The translations under genes were made by a program, and so were the position numbers. Source: Mesorhizobium_K quangtriensis (lineage in GTDB: Bacteria; Pseudomonadota; Alphaproteobacteria; Rhizobiales; Rhizobiaceae). Taken from it: DNA of 64,000 nucleotides. The first letter of the stretch is position 1; the number at the start of each line of letters is the position of its first letter. The stretch spans positions 1,394,774 through 1,458,773 of the forward strand of contig NZ_JBEBMF010000002.1 of the NCBI RefSeq assembly GCF_040081925.1. Direction: 5' to 3'. Shown here piece after piece: positions 8,443 through 17,825 of this stretch. The notes beneath the pieces were generated by a model. That model was not told the origin of the DNA. It worked only from the letters and a program-made list of their open reading frames with translations, and made no database searches.

Positions 8443-10023
8443 ATGTTCGAGAACCTACAGGAACGACTTGGCTCGATCTTGAACGGCCTTACCGGTCGTG
8501 GCGCGCTGTCGGAGGCGGACGTCTCGGCTGCGCTGCGCGAGGTTCGCAGGGCATTGCTTGAGGCAGACGTGGCGCTGGACGTCGTGCGTTCCTTCACCGA
8601 CAGGGTGCGCGCCAAGGCGGTCGGCGCCGAGGTGCTGAAGTCGATCAAGCCGGGCCAGATGGTCGTCAAGATCGTCCATGACGAGCTGGTCGAGACTCTG
8701 GGTTCGGATGGCGTCGCGATCGACCTCAACGCACCGGCCCCGGTCGTGCTGATGATGGTCGGCCTGCAGGGCTCGGGCAAGACGACCACATCTGCCAAGA
8801 TCGCCAAGCGCTTGACCGATCGCCAGAACCGCAAGGTTCTGATGGCGTCGCTCGATACGCGCCGCCCGGCCGCGCAGGAGCAGTTGCGCCAGCTCGGCGA
8901 GCAGACCGGTGTCGCAACGTTGCCCGTCATCGCCGGCCAGTCGCCGGTCGACATCGCCAAGCGCGCGGTCCAGGCGGGCAGGCTGGGCGGCCACGATATC
9001 GTCATCCTCGACACGGCCGGCCGCACGCATATCGACGAGCCGCTGATGCTCGAAATGGCCGACATCAAGAGCGCGTCGAACCCGCACGAGATCCTGCTGG
9101 TAGCTGACTCCCTGACCGGCCAGGACGCGGTCAATCTCGCGCGCAACTTCGACGAGCGCGTCGGCATCACCGGTCTCGTGCTGACCCGCATGGACGGCGA
9201 CGGACGCGGTGGCGCTGCCCTCTCCATGCGCGCGGTCACGGGCAAGCCGATCAAGCTGATCGGCACCGGCGAAAAGATGGACGCGCTGGAGGAGTTCCAT
9301 CCCAAGCGCATCGCCGACCGCATCCTCGGCATGGGCGATATCGTCAGCCTCGTCGAAAAGGCTGCGGAGACCATCGACGCCGAGAAGGCGCGCGCCATGG
9401 CCGAGAAGATGGCCAAGGGCAAGTTCGACCTCAACGACCTCGCCGGCCAGCTCGAGCAGATGTCGAAGCTCGGCGGCATGGGCGGCATCATGTCGATGAT
9501 GCCCGGCCTGGGGAAGATGAAAGATCAGCTCGCTGCGGCCGGTCTCGACGACCGCATGTTCAAGCGCCAGATCGCCATCATCTCGTCCATGACCAAGGCC
9601 GAGCGCGCCAATCCAGACCTGCTCAAGCACAGCCGCAAGAAGCGTATCGCGTCCGGCTCGGGAACTGATGCGTCCGAGATCAACAAACTGCTCAAGATGC
9701 ACCGCCAGATGGCCGATATGATGAAGGCCATGGGCGGCAAGGGCAAAGGCGGCGGGATGATGCGCGGCATGATGGGCGGTCTTGCCAGCAAGATGGGATT
9801 GGGTGGTCTCGGGGGCGGCATGATGCCCGGCATGGGCGGCATGCCCGACCTTTCCAAGATGGACCCCAAGCAGCTCGAGGCCCTGCAGAAGCAGGCTGAA
9901 GCTGCTGGTCTCGGCAAGGGCATGGGTGGTGGGCTGCCCGGCCTCGGCGGGATGAAGCTGCCGGGTCTCGGTGGTCAGGGCGGCCTGCCTGGAAACTTTC
10001 CTGGCGTGGGCAAGAAGAAGTGA
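8443..10023 (+). CDS. ffh: Signal recognition particle GTPase Ffh (SRP54)
   Basis: Protein subunit of the signal recognition particle; binds 4.5S RNA and signal sequences of nascent membrane proteins and delivers them to FtsY. 526 residues: N domain 1-85, G domain with P-loop GLQGSGKTT (107-115), DTAGRTH and TRMDGDGRGG, then the methionine-rich M domain. The last 110 residues are an unusually long Gly/Met repeat tail (GGMMRGMMGG-type) common in alphaproteobacterial Ffh. The start ATG follows AAGGAAG directly. Chorismate mutase and rpsP follow as a probable operon. Confidence 0.97.
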   Translation: MFENLQERLGSILNGLTGRGALSEADVSAALREVRRALLEADVALDVVRSFTDRVRAKAVGAEVLKSIKPGQMVVKIVHDELVETLGSDGVAIDLNAPAPVVLMMVGLQGSGKTTTSAKIAKRLTDRQNRKVLMASLDTRRPAAQEQLRQLGEQTGVATLPVIAGQSPVDIAKRAVQAGRLGGHDIVILDTAGRTHIDEPLMLEMADIKSASNPHEILLVADSLTGQDAVNLARNFDERVGITGLVLTRMDGDGRGGAALSMRAVTGKPIKLIGTGEKMDALEEFHPKRIADRILGMGDIVSLVEKAAETIDAEKARAMAEKMAKGKFDLNDLAGQLEQMSKLGGMGGIMSMMPGLGKMKDQLAAAGLDDRMFKRQIAIISSMTKAERANPDLLKHSRKKRIASGSGTDASEINKLLKMHRQMADMMKAMGGKGKGGGMMRGMMGGLASKMGLGGLGGGMMPGMGGMPDLSKMDPKQLEALQKQAEAAGLGKGMGGGLPGLGGMKLPGLGGQGGLPGNFPGVGKKK

Positions 10024-10030
10024 GGCGGAA

Positions 10031-10360
10031 ATGAGCGAACCGGCAGGAATGGACGCTGCGCGCGAAAAGCTCGCAGGCTACCGCGCCTCGATCGACAACA
10101 TCGATGCGGCGCTGATCCATATGCTTGCGGAGCGCTTCCGCTGTACGCAGGCGGTCGGCGTTCTCAAGGCCGAGCATGGACTGCCGCCGGCCGATCCGTC
10201 TCGCGAGGCCCAGCAGATCGCGCGGCTGCGCCGCCTTGCGGACGAAGCGCAACTCGATCCCGATTTCGCGGAGAAGTTCCTTAACTTCGTCGTCAAGGAG
10301 GTGATCCGCCACCACGAACAGATCGCCGCCGGAAACGGCGAGCTGAAGCAGAACACCTGA
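10031..10360 (+). CDS. Chorismate mutase (AroQ class, monofunctional)
   Basis: 109 residues, all-helical AroQ fold. Converts chorismate to prephenate, the branch point to phenylalanine and tyrosine. Visible landmarks: R-x2-I-D-x-I-D-x3-I in the first helix (YRASIDNIDAALIHMLAERF), the GVLKAEHGLPPADPSRE loop, and the last helix FLNFVVKEVIRHHEQ. It starts eight bases after the ffh stop with GAGGCGGAA as ribosome binding site. The ffh - chorismate mutase - rpsP order is typical of Rhizobiales. Confidence 0.93.
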   Translation: MSEPAGMDAAREKLAGYRASIDNIDAALIHMLAERFRCTQAVGVLKAEHGLPPADPSREAQQIARLRRLADEAQLDPDFAEKFLNFVVKEVIRHHEQIAAGNGELKQNT

Positions 10361-10402
10361 ACAGACAAGCTATCAACCGACAGAATTCCAAGGAGCTAAA
10401 GA

Positions 10403-10792
10403 ATGTCGTTGAAGATTCGCCTGGCCCGTGCGGGCTCGAAGAAGCGTCCCTACTACCACGTCGTCATCGCCGACGTCCGTTCGCCGCGCGACGGCCGGTT
10501 CATCGAGCAGGTCGGCTCGTGGAACCCGCTGTTGCCGAAGGACGGCGAGCGCGTGAAGATCAACGAGGAGCGGGTCAAGCACTGGCTGTCGAACGGCGCG
10601 CTGCCGACCGACCGCGTCGCCCGCTTCCTCGACGAGGCCGGCATCACCAAGCGCGAAGCCCGCAGCAACCCGACCAAGGCGCAGCCCGGCAAGAAGGCGC
10701 AGGAACGCCTCGCCGCGCTGAAGAAGGCACAGGAAGACGCGGCTGCAGCGATCGCCGCAGCTACCGCACCGGCGGAAGAAGCCGCTTCCTGA
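10403..10792 (+). CDS. rpsP: 30S ribosomal protein S16
   Basis: 129 residues. The N-terminus (SLKIRLARAGSKKRPYYHVVIAD) and the RFIEQVGSWNPLL segment are diagnostic for S16; the C-terminal 45 residues are an Ala/Lys-rich extension common in Alphaproteobacteria. AAGGAG precedes the ATG. Unlike many relatives, rimM, trmD and rplS do not follow: a terminator and a converging transporter gene come next. Confidence 0.97.
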   Translation: MSLKIRLARAGSKKRPYYHVVIADVRSPRDGRFIEQVGSWNPLLPKDGERVKINEERVKHWLSNGALPTDRVARFLDEAGITKREARSNPTKAQPGKKAQERLAALKKAQEDAAAAIAAATAPAEEAAS

Positions 10793-10822
10793 TCAACCTC
10801 TCTGCGGGTGGTCCAAACGCAG

Positions 10823-10852
10823 ACGGCGGGCGAGCAATCGTCCGCCGTTTTT
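10823..10852 (+). terminator. Terminator after rpsP
   Basis: ACGGCGG (10823-10829) pairs with CCGCCGT (10842-10848), followed by TTTTTC. It ends the ffh-rpsP operon and lies just before the 3' end of the convergent MFS gene. Confidence 0.8.
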
Positions 10853-10869
10853 CTTTGCTCCGATCATGC

Positions 10870-12243
10870 TCAGTCTTGGACCTTGTCGGCCGGATAAGGT
10901 GTCGGCCAGAGCACGATCAGTCCGCCGACCAGAAATAGCAGGATGGTTGCCATCCCCAGCCGCTGCGAACCCGTCAGCGCGGTGACAGTCGCCACAGTGA
11001 ACGGCGCGACGAAGCTGGTAGCGCGGCCTGCGAGCGCATAAATCCCGAAATAGCGACCGGCTTCGTCGGCCGTTACGCTTCGGGCAAGATAGGATCGCGA
11101 AGAGGCCTGCACTGGGCCGAACGCGAGGCCGATCAGCAGGCCGAACACGATGTAGGCCTTTTCGGCAGGTGTCCCGAACATGCCTAGACTGTCGACGCCC
11201 GGCAGTTGCAGCAGTCCAAAGAAGGTGTAGCCCGGCCCGGTCGATATGATTCCAAGAGTGGCGACGATCAACATCGCCAGCGACACGATGACGACGACCT
11301 TGGATCCCAATTTCGTGTCGAGCCGGCCTGCGGCGACGCAACCGAAGATGGCGACGATGTTGAGGATGATGCCGAAGATTCCAATCTCCATGATCGACCA
11401 GCCAAACATGGCGGCGGCGAATACGCCGCCCAACGCAAGCAACGCGGCGACGCCGTCCTGGTAGATCATGCGGGCGATGAGGAATCGCAGAATGCCGCTC
11501 CGCTTGCGAACCTCGCGCACGGTCGAGGCCAGTTCGGAGAGCCCCCTCCGCACGGCGGTGGCGATCGGCAGGCCTTTTTTGCCGTCGGGCGTGAACAGGA
11601 ACATCGGCAGGATGAACACGACATACCAGAGCGCTGAAAGCGGGCCGGTCGCGCGAGCATCCTGGCCCTGAGCCGGATCGAGGCCGAATACTGGATTCAA
11701 GCCGATGATCGTCTTTCCGGTCTCAGGCGAGCTGGCCATGAAAGCGACGACGAAAATCAGGACGATCATGCCGCCGAGATAGCCGAGCCCCCAGGCGACG
11801 TTGGAGACGCGGCCGATGTCAGCTTTGGGAATCAAACGCGGCATCATGGAATCATTGAAAACGACCGAGAACTCGGCCGCGATTGAAGCCAGCGAGAACG
11901 CGAGAACGACCCAGAAAAGGCTCGACCCCGGCGCCGCGAACCACAGAGCGCAGAGGCTGACGATCTTGATCACCGCGAAGATCGCGATCCACGGCTTTCT
12001 TGGCCCGGTCTGGTCGGCGATCGAACCGAGGATCGGCGAGAGAACTGCAATGACAAGACCCGCCGCCGCAATGCCGTACCCCCAGGCCGCCTGGCCGGCT
12101 ACGGGATCAGCCGCCATACGTGACACGAAATAGGGGCCGAAGATGAAGGTGGTGACTACGGTGAAGAAAGGCTGTGCTGCCCAGTCGAACAGCATCCATC
12201 CCCAGATGCCGCGCCGAGGTGCTTTTGGCTCAGTCTCGCTCAC
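10870..12243 (-). CDS. UMF1 family MFS transporter (Atg22-like)
   Basis: 457 residues, about twelve membrane helices. The N-terminus (GIWGWMLFDWAAQPFFTVVTTFIFGPYF) is the UMF1/Atg22 family signature; the loop SPILGSIADQTGPRKPWI matches the MFS A-motif position. Fungal Atg22 exports amino acids from the vacuole; bacterial substrates are largely unknown. It lies downstream of the large GDH gene on the same strand with a 22-base gap, so it may be co-transcribed. A role in amino acid movement would fit but is only inference. Confidence 0.88.
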   Translation of the reverse strand: MSETEPKAPRRGIWGWMLFDWAAQPFFTVVTTFIFGPYFVSRMAADPVAGQAAWGYGIAAAGLVIAVLSPILGSIADQTGPRKPWIAIFAVIKIVSLCALWFAAPGSSLFWVVLAFSLASIAAEFSVVFNDSMMPRLIPKADIGRVSNVAWGLGYLGGMIVLIFVVAFMASSPETGKTIIGLNPVFGLDPAQGQDARATGPLSALWYVVFILPMFLFTPDGKKGLPIATAVRRGLSELASTVREVRKRSGILRFLIARMIYQDGVAALLALGGVFAAAMFGWSIMEIGIFGIILNIVAIFGCVAAGRLDTKLGSKVVVIVSLAMLIVATLGIISTGPGYTFFGLLQLPGVDSLGMFGTPAEKAYIVFGLLIGLAFGPVQASSRSYLARSVTADEAGRYFGIYALAGRATSFVAPFTVATVTALTGSQRLGMATILLFLVGGLIVLWPTPYPADKVQD

Positions 12244-12265
12244 GCGATTGTCCTTTCAGGCCGCC

Positions 12266-15200
12266 TCAGGCATTGGCCAAATCGCTCATCAAACCGGCCG
12301 CAACGGAAAGACGCGAGACCGTGATCTCGCCTCCCTCCGTCAGCGCCTGCAACCGCTCGCGTGTTCTGGCGACGCGCTCGCCACCGGCCTCCAGCCATGA
12401 TGCGACTGGATCGGCTTGCTTGCCATGGCCCGAAAGTGCTGCGACCGCAATGCCCCGCCGCGCGGCATCGATCGTATCTCCGGCGCGCGATAGCGCCATG
12501 TCCTCATAATAGTCGGACGGTTCAATCGAGCTCGCCGCAGCTTCGATACGTCCGACACGAAACGCGTGCGTCACTGCGAAGAATGCCTTCGCGGAATCGA
12601 TAAGGTCCGCGCCGGCATCGGATGCGACGCGCGCGATGTCAGGGATCAGCTCCGAAGCATCGAGCAGGGCGAGGCGCGCCGCAAGCCTTTCCGGCACGCC
12701 TGACTCGACCAGTCCAAGCCTGCGTGCAGCGAGCCTCTCCTTCGGGAATTTCGGCAAAAGCAAGTGGAGCTTCGGCTCCAGGACGCGGCGCGCTTCCCGA
12801 AGCGCTGCGATCTGCTCGGCCAGAGCCTTGTCGCCTGTGCTGTTCTTCAGATCCCAGGCCACGGCTTCGAACAACACACGGCCCACGCTCGTATAGAGAT
12901 CCAGCTGGACCTGTCCGTCGATGCGATTGTCGAGCGCATCGATTTCCGCGTAGAGCGCCGGCAGGGCGAAGCCGTCGCGAACGATGGCGAACGCGCGCAC
13001 CACTTCGCGCGTTTCGCATCCTGTTGCTTCACGCAGCCGAGTGACGAAGGATGGTCCCCCGCGATTGATCATGTCGTTGATGACGACGCGCGTGATGATT
13101 TCGCGCCGCAGCCTGTGCGAGGCAATCTCGCCGGCGAACTTCCGCTCCATCCGGTCCGGAAAATAGGCGCTAAGATCCTGCTCGAAGTGCTGCTCATCGG
13201 GAACGTCGCTGGCGATGATGTCCGAGAAGAATACGATTTTGGCGTAGGCAAGAAGAACGCCTAGTTCCGCACGGGTAAGAGGTTCACGGCGGCCTTCGCG
13301 CTCGACGAGATCGGCCGGCGAAGGCAGGTTCTCCACCTCGCGGTTGAGCAGGTCCCTCGCCTCCAGGGAAGCCATGAAGCGGACGTGATGCGGAAATTCC
13401 GCCATTCCCGTCTTGCGTGCGACCGAGAGCGCCAGCGTCTGCTGGTAGTTGTTGGCAAGCACCAGGTGGGTCACCTCGTCGGTCATGGCAGTCAAAAGCC
13501 TGTCGCGGGCATTTCGCGTAAGCGTTTCCTTACGTATCGCGGATGCCAGAGCAATCTTGATGTTCACCTCGACGTCCGAGCAGTTGACCCCGCCCGAGTT
13601 GTCTATTGCGTCGGAATTGCAGGCGCCGCCAAGCAGGCAGAATTCGACGCGCGCCCGCTGGGTCACGCCGAGGTTGGCGCCTTCGCCGATAACCTTCGCA
13701 CGAATGTCGGCTGCGGTTACGCGAACCGCGTCATTGGCACGGTCGCCGACTTCCTGGTTCGTTTCTCCGGTAGCACGGATGTAGGTTCCGATGCCGCCGA
13801 ACCAGAGCAGGTCGATGGGCGCCTTGAGGATTGCCTTGATGATCTCGGTCGGCTGCGCGACAGTCTTGTCGAGGCCGATGGCGGTTGCGGCCGCCTGCGT
13901 CAGCGTGATCGACTTCTGGCTGCGCGAGACGATCATGCCTCCGACGGAGAGTTTGGCCTTGTCGTAGTCCTGCCAGCTTGAGCGCGGAAGCGCGAACAGC
14001 CGCGTGCGTTCCGCCATCGACACGGCCGGGTCAGGATCAGGGTCGATGAAGATGTCGCGATGATCGAAAGCAGCGATGAGCCGCGTCTGCTCGGACAGCA
14101 TCATTCCGTTGCCGAATACGTCGCCCGACATGTCCCCGACACCTGCGACCGTAAAGGGTGTCGCCTGGATGTCGCGGTTCATCTCGCGGAAATGCCGCTT
14201 GACCGCTTCCCACGCTCCCTTGGCTGTAATGCCCATCTTCTTGTGGTCGTAGCCGGCGGAGCCACCGGAGGCGAACGCATCGTCGAGCCAGAAGCCATGC
14301 TTTTGGCTGATGGCGTTGGCGGTGTCCGAGAAAGTGGCGGTCCCCTTGTCGGCGGCGACGACAAAATAGGGGTCATCCTTGTCGCGCCGCACCACGTCCG
14401 CGGGTGGCTCTACGTGGTCACCCTCGATGTTGTCGGTGATCGAAAGCAGGCTGGAGACGAAGTTGATATAGGCCGCGCGGCCTGCGTCGAAAATCTGGTC
14501 GCGGGAAAGGCCCGCCGTGGAGCGCTTGGGATAGAAGCCACCCTTGGCGCCAACCGGTACGATGACCGCATTCTTCACCTGCTGCGCCTTCACGAGGCCC
14601 AGCACTTCCGTACGATAGTCCTGCGCGCGATCCGACCAGCGCAACCCGCCGCGGGCGACCGGTCCGAAGCGCAGATGCACGCCTTCAACCTCCGGGCCAT
14701 AGACGAAAATCTCGCGCCATGGCGTTGGCTCGGGCAAGCCGTCAACGACGCGCGAATCGAGCTTGAACGCCAGCGATTGCCCCTTTGCGCGCAGGTCCGG
14801 CACGAAGTGGTTGGTGCGCAATGTCGATTCGATCAGGTTGAGATAACGACGGATGATCGCGTCGTCGTCGATGGCGGGCACGTTCTCGAGGGATTTCCGA
14901 ATTTCCGCCTTCATCTGCTTCGCGGTAACAGACGCGTCCTTGCGGTCTGCCGGTCCAAGGCGCTGCACGAAAAGCTTGTAGAGCGCCTGTGCGATCCGCG
15001 GATAGCGGTTCAGGACGCCGGCGATGATCCACTGGCTCTGGGGAATGCCTGCCTGCTGAAGATATCTGCCATAGGCACGAAGCACGCCGATGGCGGGTGC
15101 GCCTAGACCGGCGGTCTGGGCGAGCGCATTGAAATAGTCGTCGTCGGCTTCCCGCCGCCACACCGACAGGAAAACCTCCTCGAACAGCTTGCCGTTGTCG

Positions 15201-17026
15201 GACAGGTCGATCGGCGCTCCGAAAGCACTGTCGAGTTCCATGTCGTGGATGAAAACCGGCCCGTCGGGCGCTCCCTGTACCTCGAAGGTGCGCTCGCTGA
15301 TCACCCGGAAACCCATGTTCTCCAGCACCGGCACCCTGCGCGAGAGCGAAACCGGCCCGGCATGGTGATAGATTTTCAGCGATGCCTGCGCCGGCGTCTG
15401 CTCCCCGTGACGATAGTAGTCGATGATGATGGGACGGTCCGGTCCCACGACGGCTATCCGCCGCGCATCCGCCAGCGCTTCCGATGCGGTGAAGGAGCCA
15501 CGATAGCTCACCGGCAGCCGCGCCGCGACCGTAAGCAGCGCAAGATCGGCGCCGGCATCGGCGGCCGCCTCGCGCAACGAGTCTTCCCAGGTGCGAGCGA
15601 TGTCACGGATTGCGTGCTCGATCACGCGCGGCTCTACTTTCGGCGTCTTGCCGGTCGAGCGCCCGATAATGAAGTGGACACGCGCCAGCCCGCCCTCTGG
15701 AAAGGCGGGGTAGTAGGCCGAAACGCGGCCCTCGAACACGGTCTTCAGATATTGCCCAATCTGCTCGCGGACGATGGAATCGTATCTGTCGCGCGGCACG
15801 AACACGATAACCGAGACGAAGCGGTCGAACTGGTCGACACGGTAGAGCACCCTGACGCGGGGGCGTTCGGTCAGCCCCAGAATCGCGTCCGCATGCTTGC
15901 GCAGCAGCGGGACCGAAACCTGGAACAGCTCGTCGCGCGGATAGCTTTCGAGCACATTGATCAGCGCCTTGCCCGAGTGATCGTCCGGGTTGAAGCCGGA
16001 CTTGCGGATCACCGCCTCGGCCTTCGAGCGCAGGTAGGGGATCTTCATGACAGAGCGCGTGTAGGCAGTCGAGGTGAAGAGCCCGACGACGCGCAGTTCG
16101 CCCGTGAGCTTGCCTTTCTCATTGAAGGTCTTGATGCCGATATAGTCGAGATAGGCGCGGCGGTGCACGTGGGACTTGGCGTTGGCCTTGGTGACGATCA
16201 ACGGCTCCGGGCCATGCAGGAAGGCCCGGATTTCAGGCGTTGTCGCCTCTCCACCGACCCTTCGCAGGACACGCACGTCAGGGTCAGCCAGTATGCCCAG
16301 TCCCGGCGCTTTCGCTCGTGTGAGCGTGCCGGTCTTCTCGCCGCCCGTGTAATGGAACTCACGCATGCCGAGGAAGGTGAAGTTGTCGTCGCGCAGCCAT
16401 TCCAGGAACGCGAGCGCCTCGGCAATTGTGCGCTTGTCCAGCTGCGGCGGCTGATGGCGGTAGTCCGAGATGACGCGCTCCAGCCGCGACAGCATGGGCT
16501 TCCAATCGGCAACCGCCGAGCGGACCTGGGCCAAAACCCTCTGCAGCCGTTGCTTGAGACCGGTCGCATCCTCCTCTGAAAGCGCGCCGACATGGATGTG
16601 GATCACCGAAAGACGGTCTACGTCCTTGACACCGTCGCCGACGATTTCGCTGACGCCCCTCCTGTCATGCCGTACGCCGATCACGGGATGGACGACCAGC
16701 GTCGGTTCGCCGGCCGTATCGGACACCTCGCCGATCACCGAATCGAACAGGAAAGGCATGTTGTCGTTGACCACGGTGATCACGGTCTGTCCTCGTCCTT
16801 CGCAAACGATGGCCGGGTCTGTGACTATGGAGATGACGCTTTCGCCCTTGCGGTGCGAAAGAACGGCCTTTTCGGCGAGTGCTGCGGCCCGGTCCAGTAC
16901 GGCCTTTTCATAGGCGGCGACATCCTCTGCCGGTGCCCTGTCCATCAGATGGATGGAAGACCGGGAGGGTCCTGAGGTCTTACCCTTGCGGGCTACCTTC
17001 GCGGATGCTGCGCGCGTGTCGGCCAT
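12266..17026 (-). CDS. NAD-specific glutamate dehydrogenase, large (about 180 kDa) type
   Basis: Oxidatively deaminates glutamate to 2-oxoglutarate with NAD+. At 1586 residues it has the length of the L_180 GDH class. Three parts are visible: a long N-terminal regulatory region with ACT-like segments (about 1-700), the catalytic core with GPVARGGLRWSDRAQDYRTEVLGLVKAQQVKNAVIVPVGAKGG-type substrate-binding lysines (about 780-850) and a Rossmann region, and a helical C-terminal region (about 1150-1586). The ATG at 17026 follows GGGAGGGA. In Alphaproteobacteria this class serves glutamate catabolism rather than ammonium assimilation. Confidence 0.95.
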   Translation of the reverse strand: MADTRAASAKVARKGKTSGPSRSSIHLMDRAPAEDVAAYEKAVLDRAAALAEKAVLSHRKGESVISIVTDPAIVCEGRGQTVITVVNDNMPFLFDSVIGEVSDTAGEPTLVVHPVIGVRHDRRGVSEIVGDGVKDVDRLSVIHIHVGALSEEDATGLKQRLQRVLAQVRSAVADWKPMLSRLERVISDYRHQPPQLDKRTIAEALAFLEWLRDDNFTFLGMREFHYTGGEKTGTLTRAKAPGLGILADPDVRVLRRVGGEATTPEIRAFLHGPEPLIVTKANAKSHVHRRAYLDYIGIKTFNEKGKLTGELRVVGLFTSTAYTRSVMKIPYLRSKAEAVIRKSGFNPDDHSGKALINVLESYPRDELFQVSVPLLRKHADAILGLTERPRVRVLYRVDQFDRFVSVIVFVPRDRYDSIVREQIGQYLKTVFEGRVSAYYPAFPEGGLARVHFIIGRSTGKTPKVEPRVIEHAIRDIARTWEDSLREAAADAGADLALLTVAARLPVSYRGSFTASEALADARRIAVVGPDRPIIIDYYRHGEQTPAQASLKIYHHAGPVSLSRRVPVLENMGFRVISERTFEVQGAPDGPVFIHDMELDSAFGAPIDLSDNGKLFEEVFLSVWRREADDDYFNALAQTAGLGAPAIGVLRAYGRYLQQAGIPQSQWIIAGVLNRYPRIAQALYKLFVQRLGPADRKDASVTAKQMKAEIRKSLENVPAIDDDAIIRRYLNLIESTLRTNHFVPDLRAKGQSLAFKLDSRVVDGLPEPTPWREIFVYGPEVEGVHLRFGPVARGGLRWSDRAQDYRTEVLGLVKAQQVKNAVIVPVGAKGGFYPKRSTAGLSRDQIFDAGRAAYINFVSSLLSITDNIEGDHVEPPADVVRRDKDDPYFVVAADKGTATFSDTANAISQKHGFWLDDAFASGGSAGYDHKKMGITAKGAWEAVKRHFREMNRDIQATPFTVAGVGDMSGDVFGNGMMLSEQTRLIAAFDHRDIFIDPDPDPAVSMAERTRLFALPRSSWQDYDKAKLSVGGMIVSRSQKSITLTQAAATAIGLDKTVAQPTEIIKAILKAPIDLLWFGGIGTYIRATGETNQEVGDRANDAVRVTAADIRAKVIGEGANLGVTQRARVEFCLLGGACNSDAIDNSGGVNCSDVEVNIKIALASAIRKETLTRNARDRLLTAMTDEVTHLVLANNYQQTLALSVARKTGMAEFPHHVRFMASLEARDLLNREVENLPSPADLVEREGRREPLTRAELGVLLAYAKIVFFSDIIASDVPDEQHFEQDLSAYFPDRMERKFAGEIASHRLRREIITRVVINDMINRGGPSFVTRLREATGCETREVVRAFAIVRDGFALPALYAEIDALDNRIDGQVQLDLYTSVGRVLFEAVAWDLKNSTGDKALAEQIAALREARRVLEPKLHLLLPKFPKERLAARRLGLVESGVPERLAARLALLDASELIPDIARVASDAGADLIDSAKAFFAVTHAFRVGRIEAAASSIEPSDYYEDMALSRAGDTIDAARRGIAVAALSGHGKQADPVASWLEAGGERVARTRERLQALTEGGEITVSRLSVAAGLMSDLANA

Positions 17027-17142
17027 GGCGTCGAATCCCTCCCTCGAAGCATGCTTTTGCGACTATGGTAGCAGAAGGCTACAGTTTGGCGACCATCTGC
17101 CGCCGTTTCACATGCCGACATGACGTGAAGGAGATGCGACTG

Positions 17143-17757
17143 TCAGGGCCGCGTCGCGATCGCCGCCGCCGCTCCGGCCATAGTTCCGGCACTTACCCGG
17201 TTGGCTATGCGCATGGCGCGCTCGCTCTTCAGCAGCCGCCGCGCCTGCGCTGCAGCGATGACCCAGGTCAGGTCGATGGCGATAAGCACCAGCGCCATTG
17301 TGAGCGTCAGCTCGACCCAACCGAGAATCGTTACGGAGCCGAGGTCGATTATGGTCGGCAGGAGCGCCAAATAGAACATCATGATCTTCGGATTGCCGAG
17401 CGTGACGGCCATGCCAGCGAGGAAAAGCTTTGCCGGCGAATCTTCGCGCGGCATGGCGCCATCCCGAACCACGACCGGCGCAGTCCACATCTTCCATGCA
17501 AGCCGGGCCAAATAGGCGACCCCGACCCATTTCACGACGACGAAAGCGAGGTGGAAGGTCTGCGCGACAAACGCGAGCCCGAACACGGCCATTGAAAGCC
17601 ATATCGCTTCGCCGATCCACATGGCAGCCAGAAACGAAAAGACATCGCGGAAGCCCTTCGCGATGACGCGCGACACAAGGGCCGCAATCGATGGGCCGGG
17701 CGATCCTGCGGCCACGATAAGCGCGCCGGCAAAGATCAGAAGCGATGTCAGGTCCAT
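17143..17757 (-). CDS. LysE/RhtB family translocator
   Basis: 204 residues, six membrane segments. Family marks: GALIVAAGSPGPSIAALVSRV near the N-terminus and AGMAVTLGNPKIMMFYLALLPTII in the middle. Exports an amino acid or related small molecule; substrate not readable. ATG 17757 follows GGGGAGGAAA, which decides the start. It is the second LysE-type gene in the window; the two are clearly diverged. It sits between the GDH gene and a DMT transporter on the same strand, so this is a stretch of small-molecule transporters. Confidence 0.88.
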   Translation of the reverse strand: MDLTSLLIFAGALIVAAGSPGPSIAALVSRVIAKGFRDVFSFLAAMWIGEAIWLSMAVFGLAFVAQTFHLAFVVVKWVGVAYLARLAWKMWTAPVVVRDGAMPREDSPAKLFLAGMAVTLGNPKIMMFYLALLPTIIDLGSVTILGWVELTLTMALVLIAIDLTWVIAAAQARRLLKSERAMRIANRVSAGTMAGAAAAIATRP

Positions 17758-17825
17758 CGGATTTCCTCCCCAAAGATCATAACCACTTTGTTTGACCCAG
17801 CCAAATGGCTGACCAAGCCCCTCGA

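Noticed and set aside
15245..16579. Open frame of 444 codons on the plus strand
   Set aside because: Antisense to the giant glutamate dehydrogenase; composition is that of a shadow frame.
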